Assembly (NCBI GenBank): GCA_003241385.1
Contig: QFPO01000007.1
Location: 1 to 64,000, forward strand
Direction of reading: 5' to 3'
Length of the DNA stretch: 64,000 nucleotides
Origin: Rhodanobacter denitrificans
Lineage (GTDB): Bacteria; Pseudomonadota; Gammaproteobacteria; Xanthomonadales; Rhodanobacteraceae
The notes below the pieces were generated by a model, which was given only the letters and a program-made list of their open reading frames with translations, was not told the origin of the DNA and did no database searches. Of the stretch, positions 27,055-36,073 are shown piece by piece; within the stretch, counting starts at the first letter, position 1; each line of letters starts with the position of its first letter. A program made the position numbers and the translations under genes.

Positions 27055-29469
27055 TCAGGCCGGCAGCGGCCGCTCGGCCGGCATCGGCGGTCGCGCATCG
27101 TGCGTCACATCGCGCCGCAGCAGGAAGTGGGCGAGCGCCGGCAGCAGCACCAGCGCGCCGACCATGTTCCAGACGAACATGAAAGCCAGCAGCACGCCCA
27201 TGTCGCCCTGGAACTTGATCGGCGAGAACGCCCAGGTCGCGACTGCGATGCCGAGCGTGACGCCGGTCAGCACGACGACCTTGCCGGTGAACAGCAGCGC
27301 GGCGTAATAGGCCTGAGACAGCGTCCTGCCGGCCTTGAGGTGGGCCAGCGTGACGCTGAGCACGTACAGCGCATAGTCCACGCCGATGCCGACACCCAAG
27401 GCGACCACCGGCAGCGTGGCGACCTTGATGCCGATGCCGAGTCCGACCATCAGCGCCTCGCACAGGATCGAGGTCAGCACCAGCGGCACGACCGCGCAGA
27501 CCACCGCACGCCACGAGCGGAACGTGACGAAGCACAGCACGATCACCGCCAGGTAGACGAGGATCAGCATCTGCCGGTTCGCCTCGCGCACCACGGCATT
27601 GGTCGCCGCCTCGATGCCGGCATTGCCGGCTGCGGACAGGAAGCGCGCGTCGGGGCCGTCGTACTCGGCGCCGAACGCATCGACGGTCGCGGCGACCGCG
27701 TCGAGCGTGTCGGCCTTGTGATCGCGCAGGAAGGCCTGGATCGTCAGGAAACTGCATTGCGCGTCGAGGGTCTCGCGCGGCGCATACTGCGTGACCGAGT
27801 TGATGCTGGCTTGATCGCGCGAGAGCTCGTACCACTTCGGATTGCCTTCGGCGAAGCCGACCAGGCCGTTCTTGGCGGTGCCGACGAACGAGACCGTCGA
27901 CTCGACGCCGGGCAGCGCGCGCAGCCGCGATTCGAGCTCGTTGACGCGCAGCAGCGTCGCGTACTTCGAGCAACTGTCGCGCGGCGTCGGAATCATCACG
28001 GTGTAGACGTCGCTGCTCGCCGCGTAATGGGCGATCACGTAGGCGTTGTCGCGGTTGTAGCGCGAGTCGGCGCGCAGCTCCGGTGCGCCGGGATCCAGAT
28101 CGCCGACCTTGAGATTGAGGCTGACCGCGAAACCGGCGACGCCGAGCAGCGCGGCCGCCACGATCGCGCGCAGCGCCCAGCGCCGCTGCGTGAAACGGTC
28201 CAGAAAAGCCCAGAACGGATGCTTGGCACCGTCCTCGGCCTGCTCGGCGCGCAGGCTGCGCGCGGCCGCAGCCGGGCTGACGCCGGTGTAGGACAGCAGC
28301 ACCGGCAGCAGCACGAGATTGGTGAAGATCAGCACCGCCACGCCGAGGCTGGCCGCGAGCGCGAGATCCTGGATCACCGGAATCCGGATCACCATCAGCA
28401 CCGCGAAGCCGACCGCGTCGGCCAGCAGCGCAGTCAGGCCGGCCAGGAACAGGCGGCGGAACGTCAGCCGCGCCGCGACCCGGTTCGGCGCACCCCGTCC
28501 GATGTCCTGCATGATGCCGTTCATCTTCTGCGCGCCATGGCTCATGCCGATCGCGAATACCAGGAACGGCACCAGGATCGAGTACGGATTGAGCTCGAAG
28601 CCGAGCAGCGGCAGCAGGCCGAGCAGCCACACCACGGCGATCAGCGAACAGGCCATGACCAGGGCCGTGCTGCGCGCGCAGCGCGTATAGCCGTACAGCA
28701 CCGCCGTGCAGATCGCGATCGCGACCGCGAAGAACAGCAGGATCTGGCGCAGGCCGTCGATCAGGTCGCCGGCGACCTTGGCGAAGCCGGTGATGTGGAT
28801 GCGCACCGTGTCCGAGCTGTGCGCCGTGCGCAGCGCCTCCAGCTTCGCATTGAGCGCGCGGTAGTCGAGCGGCTCGCCGCTGTTGAAGTCGCGATCGATC
28901 AGCGGCACCAGCAGTACGCTCGAGGCGAAATCCGCCGCGACCAGCTGTCCAATCTGGCCGGAACGCTCGATGTTGCGGCGAAGCTCGTCGAGCTTGGACG
29001 GCGAGCCGTCGTAGCCGTCGGGCAGCACCGGACCGCCTTCGAGGCCCTGGTCGGTCACGGCGATCCAGCGCACCGCCGACATGTACAGCGACTTCATGTA
29101 GGCGCGGTCGACGCCCGGCAGCAGATAGACCTCGTCGTTGATCCGCCGCAGCGCGTCCATATACGCCGGATCGAGGATCGTGCCGCCCTCGGCCGCGACC
29201 ACGATGCGCAGTACATTGCTCGAGCCGGCCAGCTGCTTCTCGTGTTCGCGGAAATTCTCGACGTACGGATGGTCGACCGGCAGCATGCGCTCGAAGCTCG
29301 CCGCCAGCTGCAGACCGGTGGCCTGATGACCGAGCACCAGCGTCACCAGCAGGCAGAGCACGACGACCAGCAGCCGATGGTTGAAGAACAGGCGCTCGAC
29401 GCGGCTGCCCGAGGCGGGGTCGAAATGCGCCACGTCGTATGCGTAGCCGGACGGCTTGGCGGGCATCAT
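27055..29469 (-). CDS. RND/MMPL family transporter
   Basis: The 804-residue protein has the duplicated MMPL pattern: an N-terminal membrane segment near 30-50, a large periplasmic loop, six membrane segments between about 225 and 400, then a second set at the C-terminus. Signature stretches are FLVFAIGMSHGAQKMNG near 310 and ALGVGIGVDYALYVLSVTLAHLKAG near 690. Proton-driven transporters of this class move lipids and hydrophobic compounds. Its ATG overlaps the YCF48 gene stop (ATGA), and the DUF1329/DUF1302 genes follow upstream, a recurrent cluster in degraders of hydrophobic compounds. Confidence 0.87.
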   Translation of the reverse strand: MMPAKPSGYAYDVAHFDPASGSRVERLFFNHRLLVVVLCLLVTLVLGHQATGLQLAASFERMLPVDHPYVENFREHEKQLAGSSNVLRIVVAAEGGTILDPAYMDALRRINDEVYLLPGVDRAYMKSLYMSAVRWIAVTDQGLEGGPVLPDGYDGSPSKLDELRRNIERSGQIGQLVAADFASSVLLVPLIDRDFNSGEPLDYRALNAKLEALRTAHSSDTVRIHITGFAKVAGDLIDGLRQILLFFAVAIAICTAVLYGYTRCARSTALVMACSLIAVVWLLGLLPLLGFELNPYSILVPFLVFAIGMSHGAQKMNGIMQDIGRGAPNRVAARLTFRRLFLAGLTALLADAVGFAVLMVIRIPVIQDLALAASLGVAVLIFTNLVLLPVLLSYTGVSPAAAARSLRAEQAEDGAKHPFWAFLDRFTQRRWALRAIVAAALLGVAGFAVSLNLKVGDLDPGAPELRADSRYNRDNAYVIAHYAASSDVYTVMIPTPRDSCSKYATLLRVNELESRLRALPGVESTVSFVGTAKNGLVGFAEGNPKWYELSRDQASINSVTQYAPRETLDAQCSFLTIQAFLRDHKADTLDAVAATVDAFGAEYDGPDARFLSAAGNAGIEAATNAVVREANRQMLILVYLAVIVLCFVTFRSWRAVVCAVVPLVLTSILCEALMVGLGIGIKVATLPVVALGVGIGVDYALYVLSVTLAHLKAGRTLSQAYYAALLFTGKVVVLTGVTLGIAVATWAFSPIKFQGDMGVLLAFMFVWNMVGALVLLPALAHFLLRRDVTHDARPPMPAERPLPA

Positions 29470-30560
29470 CGTGCGGCACTCCCGATCGAGGCGTCGGCTG
29501 CCGCGACGACATGCACGCCGCGCGGCCCGACCATCACCAGGTCGCCGCCCGTGCCGGGAGCGACGTCCGACACCGGCGGTGCCTCGACCGGCAGGCGGAC
29601 CAGCTCGCCGTGCGCCGGCGCGATCGCCACCGTGCCGGACTGGCCGACCAGCGCGAGACGACCGTCGTCCAGCGCCGCGGCGGCGGTCCATGCGCTGCCG
29701 CCGGTGCCGAGCGCACGCCAGTCGGCGTCCGCACCGGTCGCGGCCGCATAGGCATGGCCCTCGAGACCGAACACGACCACCTGGTCCTGCTGTGCGGCGA
29801 CACCGAAGAAGCTGCCCTGATACGGCGTCTCGACCGCGCGGAAATGCGCGCCGCGATCGTCGGAGACGAACACGGCACCGCGCTCGCCGGCGATGTAGAG
29901 GCGATCGCCGCTGCGCGCGATGCCGTAGAGATGGTTGCCGTCAGGATTGGGCAGCCGCGCCGACGCGCGACGCCAGTGCTCGCCGCCGTCGACCGTGTGC
30001 AGCAGCAGTCCGAACGCGCCGACCGCATAGCCTTCGCGTTCGTCGAGGAACAGCACGTCGAGCAGCGGATCGCCGGGCGACGGCTCGGACGGCGGCACCG
30101 CATCCGCCGCGTCGGCTGGTGGCGCGGCGGCCGGCTCGACCGGCAGGCCGGCGATCTGACGGCCGTCGAGCTGGCGCGTCCAGGTCGCACCGGCATCGGC
30201 GCTGGTCAGCACCACACCACTATGTCCGACCGCCCAGCCGCGTTCGGGCGTCGGGAAGTACACGGCGGTCAGCGTGACGCGCACCGGCACCTCGGTCTGA
30301 TGCCAGCGGCGGCCGCCATCGTCGCTGGTCAGCACGATGCCGCTCTCGCCGGCCGCAACCAGACGGTCGCCTGCACGCGCCACCGCGATCAGCACCGCCG
30401 ACTCGGCGTGCGGTACCGCGCGCGCCGGCTGCAGCAGCGGGTCGAGCGGGTCGAGCGCCTCACTGTCGCCGTACGCCACGCCCGCCGATACCGCGAGCAG
30501 GCAGAGCAGGAGGGCCGGGGCGCGGTGGCGCAGCGGCGAACGTGGAATCGGCGACGTCAT
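29466..30560 (-). CDS. YCF48/BNR-repeat beta-propeller protein, exported
   Basis: The 364-residue protein has a signal peptide (ALLLCLLAVSAGVAYG) and repeated propeller blades with the Asp-box-like pattern SDDGGRRWHQ, SADAGATWTR, TVDGGEHWRR and SDDRGAHFRA at about 80, 125, 190 and 240. This resembles the YCF48/photosystem II stability-factor-like family that accompanies DUF1302, DUF1329 and MMPL genes. It is probably periplasmic. Its role is unknown; an assembly factor for the transport complex is a guess. Confidence 0.82.
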   Translation of the reverse strand: MTSPIPRSPLRHRAPALLLCLLAVSAGVAYGDSEALDPLDPLLQPARAVPHAESAVLIAVARAGDRLVAAGESGIVLTSDDGGRRWHQTEVPVRVTLTAVYFPTPERGWAVGHSGVVLTSADAGATWTRQLDGRQIAGLPVEPAAAPPADAADAVPPSEPSPGDPLLDVLFLDEREGYAVGAFGLLLHTVDGGEHWRRASARLPNPDGNHLYGIARSGDRLYIAGERGAVFVSDDRGAHFRAVETPYQGSFFGVAAQQDQVVVFGLEGHAYAAATGADADWRALGTGGSAWTAAAALDDGRLALVGQSGTVAIAPAHGELVRLPVEAPPVSDVAPGTGGDLVMVGPRGVHVVAAADASIGSAAR

Positions 30561-30584
30561 CGAAGCACTCCGTCCGGACCGTGC

Positions 30585-31928
30585 TCAGCGCACGCCTTTG
30601 CGCGAGAGCGCTTCGGGCGTGTAGTAGCTGTCCGGCCACGGCGTATCCATGACCTGGATCTGCATCGCCTGACTGCCGATCGGCGTGTAGGTGTAGGTGC
30701 CTTTGATGAAGTCCAGCGTCGCCCATACCTCCATGCCGACGGCCGGCAGCTCGTACTGGATCCACGGGAAGCCCATCGAGGTGTGCCACAGCGTGCCCTG
30801 GGCGTCCCAGGTATTGCCGAGCACGGCGATGAAGGTGTCCTCGTCGAGATAAAGCTTGCGCTTGGGCCGCACGTCGCGCTTGCCGGCGCGCACCGTCCCT
30901 TCCACTTCCCAGACGCGGTGCAGCTCCCAGCGGACCAGATCCGGATTGATGAAATGCTTGCCGAGCGCGTCCTGGTCCTTGGCCATGACCAGACGATTGC
31001 TGTTGTAGGGGATGAACAGCTCCTTCTTGCCGACGATCTTCCAGTCGTAGTTCGTCGACGGTCCGAACCACACGAATACCTGGTCGAAGAAGTCCACGCC
31101 GGAATTGACGAAGTTCGGCGTGTCGCAGCAGATCGTCGGCGCGCGGCGCACGCGGCGCTGGCCGACCAGGTACTGCCAGGCCGGCCGGTTGTTGTCGAGC
31201 TGGTCGTAGTACATCAGCAGCTCGCCGGCGCGCACCGATGGCGCGGTCACCGACTGGACGTTCTGGAAGTACGCCCCGTTCTTGAGCTGATCGGGAGAGC
31301 CGCCCTGGCGGTAGTACGGCAGCGAGATCTCGTTGACGGCGCCGGAGGCGAGCGAAGCATTGCTGTTGGCGTCGACCGTGTAGGTATTGAACGGGTGCCG
31401 GAACGCTGCCGGGCGCACGCGCAGGGAATGGTTCCAGATCAGCTCCGCGCCGCTCTGCGGGATCGGGAACGGAATGCCGCCGTAAGCACCGACCACCGCA
31501 TCGCCTTCCATCTTGGCGCGGGTGGCGTTCTTGTAGGTCTCCTCGTAGACCCACTGCGGCGCGGCGGCGGTGCGATGGGTCGGATAGACCAGCAGCTTGT
31601 AGTCCGGATACTTGCGCAGCAGGTGCTGCTGGCCTTCGTCGAGCTTGTCGGCGTACTGGTCGAGGTTGGCGGCCGTGATCGTCAGGATCGGCTTCTCGTC
31701 GGCGAACGGATCGGGCCGCGGCTGACCGCTCTTGTAGCCGGCCGGAGCCTGCGTATAGCCGCCGTCCCAGGCCGGAATGCTGCCGTCGGCATTGCCGGCG
31801 CGCTCGCCGCCGAGCGGCGTCAGCTGGTTCTTGAGGCGGTCGGCCTGCTCGGCGCTGACCCCGGCTCCGGCCGTTCCGGCCAGCGAGGCGGCGATCAGCG
31901 CGACCGCGAGCGTATGGATCGATTTCAT
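30585..31928 (-). CDS. DUF1329 family outer-membrane-sorting-like protein
   Basis: The 447-residue protein has a signal peptide (LAVALIAASLAGTAGAGVSA) and the DUF1329 hallmarks EQADRLKNQLTPLGGERAGNADGSIPAWDGG, then KPILTITAANLDQYADKLDEGQ near 75-97. DUF1329 has a LolA-like fold. It is always found beside DUF1302 genes and is thought to carry or insert outer-membrane components. The C-terminal part ends ALSRKGVR. It sits 19 bp behind DUF1302. Confidence 0.88.
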   Translation of the reverse strand: MKSIHTLAVALIAASLAGTAGAGVSAEQADRLKNQLTPLGGERAGNADGSIPAWDGGYTQAPAGYKSGQPRPDPFADEKPILTITAANLDQYADKLDEGQQHLLRKYPDYKLLVYPTHRTAAAPQWVYEETYKNATRAKMEGDAVVGAYGGIPFPIPQSGAELIWNHSLRVRPAAFRHPFNTYTVDANSNASLASGAVNEISLPYYRQGGSPDQLKNGAYFQNVQSVTAPSVRAGELLMYYDQLDNNRPAWQYLVGQRRVRRAPTICCDTPNFVNSGVDFFDQVFVWFGPSTNYDWKIVGKKELFIPYNSNRLVMAKDQDALGKHFINPDLVRWELHRVWEVEGTVRAGKRDVRPKRKLYLDEDTFIAVLGNTWDAQGTLWHTSMGFPWIQYELPAVGMEVWATLDFIKGTYTYTPIGSQAMQIQVMDTPWPDSYYTPEALSRKGVR

Positions 31929-31947
31929 GTCGGCGTCTCCGGTCGGA

Positions 31948-33570
31948 TCAGAACGTGCGCTGCAGCGACAGCGCGACGAAGTCGCGGTCCGCGTAGTTCT
32001 GCTTGAAGGTGAGATTGGCGTCGGGTCCGAGCGCGTTTCCGGCGCTGCCGACGTAATGGGTGTAGTTCAGGCCCAGGCGCCAGACCTGCTGATAGGTGCC
32101 CTTGAGGCCGAGCGAGACGTCTCCCCCGTGTTCGACGCCGCCGTTGAACAGCTGCACGACCGAGGAGTTGCCCTTGGGGTTGTAGCCGACGCCGAGCGGC
32201 GCGGACAGATCCAGGCCCGGCATCACCTGGAACCACTGCGGCTCGAACACCAGACGCATGCCCCAGGCGTCGCGCGAGGTATTCGGATCGAGTTCCTCCG
32301 CATTGCGCGTGAAGCTGGTCCGCCGGTTCCAGGCGATCTCGCCGACCAGCGAGGCGTTGTCCCACCACGCGGAGCGGTTGAGGAAGAAGATGCCGGACAG
32401 GTTCGCGTGCGCGGAGTTGCCGATCGCATAGCGGGCGTTGCGATCGTTGTCGGCGTCGCCGACCAGATCGACGACCGGACCGCTGACCAGCGGCGTATTG
32501 CGGCGGACCGAGACTTCGCCGGAGAGGTTGAAACCGGAGACCTCGGTGCTGAAGCTCGCGCCGTAGGCCTTGATGCCTTCGTGATAGACCATCTGCAGGT
32601 CGCTGGCGGGACGCAGATACACCTGGAAGTTCTTGTCGTGGTAGCGCACCGCGTAGAGCCCGAGCTCCAGGTCGCTGCCGCCGGGCCGCCAGCGCAGCTG
32701 CACACCGCCCTGACCCGAGTCGGGCGGATCGCCGTCGCCGATGCGCGGCACGCCGACCCCCGGCTCGAACAGGAATCGCTCGGTACCCGGCCCGAGCACG
32801 TCGGCGCCCGAGAAGTAGCTGCCGACGCCGGGAATGCGGTTCTTGCGGAACTCGAGCTGGTAGTAGGCACCCAGCGACAGCGTGTCGGTGACCTGCACCT
32901 GGCCCGAGATCTGCGTCACCGGCAGCACGATCTCCTTGAACTGCGAGTTGGGTACCGACAGCAGCTTGACGACGTCGGTCGGCGACTGCGCCGCAGCGAT
33001 GCCGTTGGCGCCGAAGAACAGCGTTTCGCCGTAGAGGATCGAATGGCGTCCGATGCGCACGTTGCCGCGGCTGCCGGTCGCGTAGACGAAGGCGTCGAGC
33101 AGCTCGGCGTAGCGGCCGTGCAGGTCGCGCGTCGCGTCGACGAACTCGTCGTACGGACGCGAGACCTGATTGATCGTCGCCGGCGAGTCGTTGTCGTTGG
33201 AGCGGTTGTAGACGGTGTCGTACCAGGCGGCGCCGCTGACGCGCAGGCCCATGCTGTCGCGGTAGCTGAGGTCGAACTCGGACAGCAGGTCGAGTCGGTT
33301 GGAGATCAGGCCGCGGCCGAAGTTGCGGTTGCCGTCGTCCTGATTGATGTCGCTGGTCAGAGCCTCGGAGCGCTTCTCGAGTCGCCACGCATTGGAGTAC
33401 TTGAGCGTGTTGTCCCAGCGCATCTTCAGATCCGGATGATCGCTCGGGATTTCGAATGCCCCGACCGCCGGCGCTGCGACCAGCGCCGGCAGCACGAGCA
33501 GCGCGGCCGGCAGCCAGTGGGCGCGGGCGCGTTGTCGCCTGCGATGGATCGCCTCGGTGTTCTCGTTCAT
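31948..33570 (-). CDS. DUF1302 family porin-like outer-membrane protein
   Basis: From the ATG at 33570, after a strong GGAGGGAGGGGAGG site, the product has 540 residues with a signal peptide (LPAALLVLPALVAAPAVGA). The mature part has many short alternating strands and ends in the aromatic LSLQRTF, as outer-membrane barrels do. DUF1302 segments include WDNTLKYSNAWRLE and ILYGETLFFGANGIAAAQSPTDVVKLL. It is probably the outer-membrane uptake channel for the compound that the operon breaks down. Confidence 0.87.
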   Translation of the reverse strand: MNENTEAIHRRRQRARAHWLPAALLVLPALVAAPAVGAFEIPSDHPDLKMRWDNTLKYSNAWRLEKRSEALTSDINQDDGNRNFGRGLISNRLDLLSEFDLSYRDSMGLRVSGAAWYDTVYNRSNDNDSPATINQVSRPYDEFVDATRDLHGRYAELLDAFVYATGSRGNVRIGRHSILYGETLFFGANGIAAAQSPTDVVKLLSVPNSQFKEIVLPVTQISGQVQVTDTLSLGAYYQLEFRKNRIPGVGSYFSGADVLGPGTERFLFEPGVGVPRIGDGDPPDSGQGGVQLRWRPGGSDLELGLYAVRYHDKNFQVYLRPASDLQMVYHEGIKAYGASFSTEVSGFNLSGEVSVRRNTPLVSGPVVDLVGDADNDRNARYAIGNSAHANLSGIFFLNRSAWWDNASLVGEIAWNRRTSFTRNAEELDPNTSRDAWGMRLVFEPQWFQVMPGLDLSAPLGVGYNPKGNSSVVQLFNGGVEHGGDVSLGLKGTYQQVWRLGLNYTHYVGSAGNALGPDANLTFKQNYADRDFVALSLQRTF

Positions 33571-33597
33571 GCCTCCCCTCCCTCCGTTCTCTTTTCT

Positions 33598-33622
33598 TGT
33601 GATGTACGGCTGTGGTGTACGG
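33598..33622 (-). promoter_or_regulatory. Two tandem 12-base repeats before DUF1302
   Basis: TGTGATGTACGG (33598-33609) and TGTGGTGTACGG (33611-33622) match at 11 of 12 bases and sit 13 bp apart, 28 bp upstream of the DUF1302 start. This 133-bp gap is the widest in the operon, so an internal promoter or operator is plausible. Nothing else is seen in 33571-33703. Confidence 0.35.
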
Positions 33623-33703
33623 TCGGCGCGCGACGGCGCTCGTTTGCGGCTTCTTTCGTGGCGTGTTCTCGATGGCCCGATCGGATCTGCGGACGTGTGC
33701 TCC

Positions 33704-34870
33704 TCAGGCGGCGTCTTCTGCGGCCGGCGCGTCGAGGTGCTCACGCAGCGCCTCGCGAATCGCCGGTCCGTGCTCGTCGAGCACCGGTGGCGGCACGACG
33801 TCCGCCGCACGGCGGCCGTCGAAGGACACCGGGAAGCGGATCGTGCGGAACGGACCCATCTGCGGATGCTGCGCGTCGACCTCGATCGCGAGATGGCGCA
33901 CCTGCGGGTCGCTCAGGGCTTCCTGCGCGTCGTACATCGGCGCATGCGGCACGTCGAGCGCGGCCAGTCGCGCGCACCAGGCTTCGCGCGTGCGCGTCGC
34001 GAACTCCGCGCGCAGCAGCGCGATCAGGTCCTCGTAGTGCGCGATGCGGGTCTCGCGCGAATTGAAGCGCGGGTCCTCGAAGATGTCCGGCCGGCCCATC
34101 GCTTCGGCCAGGCTCTGCCAGAACTTCTCCGGCGAGGACATGTGCAACGCGATCCATTTCTCGTCGGCACAGCGCAGCACGTAGGACTGCGAGACGCTCG
34201 GACGGCTGAACGGTCCCATCAGCTCGCCTTCGGACAGGTAATGCGTGAACGCGTCGAGGTTGAAGTGACACATCGCCTCGAGCATTGAGACCTCGACCGA
34301 GCGTCCGGCGCCGGTGCGCGCCCGCTCGAACAGCGCGCCGAGGATGCCGAACGCCGCGTAGTAGCCGGTCATCGCATCGGCGACCGCCGGTCCGACGACG
34401 CGCGGATCGGCCGGATTGACTAGCAGCTTCAGATAACCGCTGGCGGCCTGCGCGACGGTGTCGTAGCTCGGCCTGTGCGCGGCCGGACCGGTCTGCCCGA
34501 AGCCGCTGATCGCGCAGTAGATCAGGCGCGGATTGAGCGCACGTAGGCGCGCTTCGCCGGCGCCGAGCCGGTCGGCGGTGCCGGGGCGGAAGTTCTGGAT
34601 GTAGACGTCCGCGCTGCGGATCAGATCGTCGAAGACGGCCAGGTCATCGACGTTCTTGGTGTTCAGCGCGATGCTGCGCTTGTTGCGGTTGTAGGTCTGG
34701 AAGTGCGGGCTGTACAGGCCGCCGCGAAACGCGCGGAACGGATCGCCGGTGCCTGGCTGCTCGACCTTGATCACGTCCGCGCCGAGGTCGCCGAGGATCA
34801 GGCCGGCGGCCGGGCCGGTGATGAACGTGCCCTGCTCGATCACGCGCACGCCGTCGAGTACGCCGCTCAT
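33704..34870 (-). CDS. Family III (CaiB/BaiF) CoA-transferase
   Basis: The 388-residue protein starts GVRVIEQGTFITGPAAGLILGDLGADVIKVE and has the catalytic Asp of the family in PAVADAMTGYYAAFG near 163-177, plus the PSYDTVAQAASG stretch near 135. Such enzymes move CoA between a donor thioester and a carboxylic acid. Its ATG overlaps the stop of the citryl-CoA-lyase-like gene (ATGA), and the pair would activate an acid and then cleave it. Confidence 0.88.
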   Translation of the reverse strand: MSGVLDGVRVIEQGTFITGPAAGLILGDLGADVIKVEQPGTGDPFRAFRGGLYSPHFQTYNRNKRSIALNTKNVDDLAVFDDLIRSADVYIQNFRPGTADRLGAGEARLRALNPRLIYCAISGFGQTGPAAHRPSYDTVAQAASGYLKLLVNPADPRVVGPAVADAMTGYYAAFGILGALFERARTGAGRSVEVSMLEAMCHFNLDAFTHYLSEGELMGPFSRPSVSQSYVLRCADEKWIALHMSSPEKFWQSLAEAMGRPDIFEDPRFNSRETRIAHYEDLIALLRAEFATRTREAWCARLAALDVPHAPMYDAQEALSDPQVRHLAIEVDAQHPQMGPFRTIRFPVSFDGRRAADVVPPPVLDEHGPAIREALREHLDAPAAEDAA

Positions 34871-35670
34871 CGTGCCGCCTCCGTGGCGGAGCGCTGCGGC
34901 GCGACGCCGTCGAAGACCGCCTCGCGCGTGGCCTGATACGACAGCGCGAAGCCGATCGGCCGCTTCAGCTCCTCGGCCAGGTGCGCGATCAACCCGGCCG
35001 TGCGCGCGAGGATCGGCACGCCGCGAAGCGCCTCGAGCGGAAAGCCCGCGCCGAGCAGCACGGCCGGAATCGCGGCCGACACGTTGAGCTTGAGGTCCTT
35101 GCCGAGCACGCTCGGCAGAACCCGCTCGACCGCCTCGGCGATCGCTACGTAGCGCAGATCCACGCCCTGCGTGCGCGCCACTGCGAACAGCGCGTCCACG
35201 CGCGGGTCACGCGACTTGTGCAGCGGGTGGCCGTAGCCCGGAATCGGCCGTTTCGCGTCGCGCCGGGCCTGCACGGCCGCCGTCGCGGCCGCGCCGAGAT
35301 CGCCGCTGGCGGCGGCGATCTCCTCGAACAGTCGGCCGGCCGCCTCGGCCGCGCCGAGGATGACCGAGCCGCAGCCGAGGATGCCGGCCGCGACCGCGCC
35401 CTGCAGCGCGTCGGGCGCGGCTGCGAGCGTCATCCGTGAGGCCTGCACGCTCGGTACCAGCCCATGCTCGGCGATCGCGACCAGTGCCGCGTCGAGCACG
35501 GCAACCGTGGCCGGCGCCGGACGCCGGCCGGTCAGCAGCAGCAGGAAATATTCGGTGAAGCCGATGCGGCCGATCAGGTCGGCACACAGATCCACGCCGC
35601 GTACGGTGATCGTCTCGGCGTCCGCCGTGGAGATCGCGGTGCGCGGGATGACGTCCTTGCCTATTTTCAT
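34867..35670 (-). CDS. Citryl-CoA-lyase-like protein (citrate synthase fold)
   Basis: The 267-residue protein is a short citrate-synthase-fold enzyme. It carries AISTADAETITVRGVDLCADLIGRIGFTEYFLLLLTGR at the start, PIPGYGHPLHKSRDPR near 162 (the active-site His loop) and SAAIPAVLLGAGFP near 215. Single-subunit enzymes of this size without other synthase regions are annotated as citryl-CoA lyases, which split a 3-hydroxy acyl-CoA into acetyl-CoA and an oxoacid. It is the first gene of the operon. Other substrates such as citramalyl-type CoA esters fit equally. Confidence 0.82.
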   Translation of the reverse strand: MKIGKDVIPRTAISTADAETITVRGVDLCADLIGRIGFTEYFLLLLTGRRPAPATVAVLDAALVAIAEHGLVPSVQASRMTLAAAPDALQGAVAAGILGCGSVILGAAEAAGRLFEEIAAASGDLGAAATAAVQARRDAKRPIPGYGHPLHKSRDPRVDALFAVARTQGVDLRYVAIAEAVERVLPSVLGKDLKLNVSAAIPAVLLGAGFPLEALRGVPILARTAGLIAHLAEELKRPIGFALSYQATREAVFDGVAPQRSATEAAR

Positions 35671-36020
35671 CGTGAAGTCCTCGTCCTGGCCGCAGCCGCC
35701 GCAACGGACCCTCGGTCGGGCGTTCGCCGGCGTCGTATCGCGCCGTCGTGGACCGGCCGGCCGGCCTCGCCCGGGCGGCGGCCCGAGCAGAGCGACGGCA
35801 GAAGACGGCGAACGGGGGAAAGCGGAGCCTCCGAGCGACGCGGACCGTGCGTGGCGCGAGGCTCTCCACGCGGATGTCGGCATGACGGTCGTGGACGGCC
35901 GGCGGGCAGCCGGGTACACGCCGCCCGGGTCGGGCTCGCGCCCGCCGGCTGGCTCATCGGTATTCCCTCCCTCTCGGTCGGCGGACACGCCTCGTGGGGT
36001 GCCGCTCGTTATCAATCGAG

Positions 36021-36037
36021 CATAGGCGGCCGCTATG
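36021..36037. promoter_or_regulatory. LysR-type operator (T-N11-A box) in the divergent gap
   Basis: CATAG, seven bases, CTATG gives perfect 5-bp arms and contains the T-N11-A spacing (T at 36023, A at 36035) of LysR-type sites. It lies 37 bp before the chosen LysR start. The divergent operon starts at 35670, so its leader would be long unless the promoter is nearer; the rest of 35671-36020 shows no gene, only an Arg/Pro-rich shadow. Confidence 0.55.
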
Positions 36038-36073
36038 AGATGTAGAAATGATGAATTTGCATCGTTACCATCG

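Noticed and set aside
27100..29751. 883-residue plus-strand frame opposite the MMPL gene
   Set aside because: Antisense shadow rich in Arg, Gln and His; the minus strand gives a full transporter.
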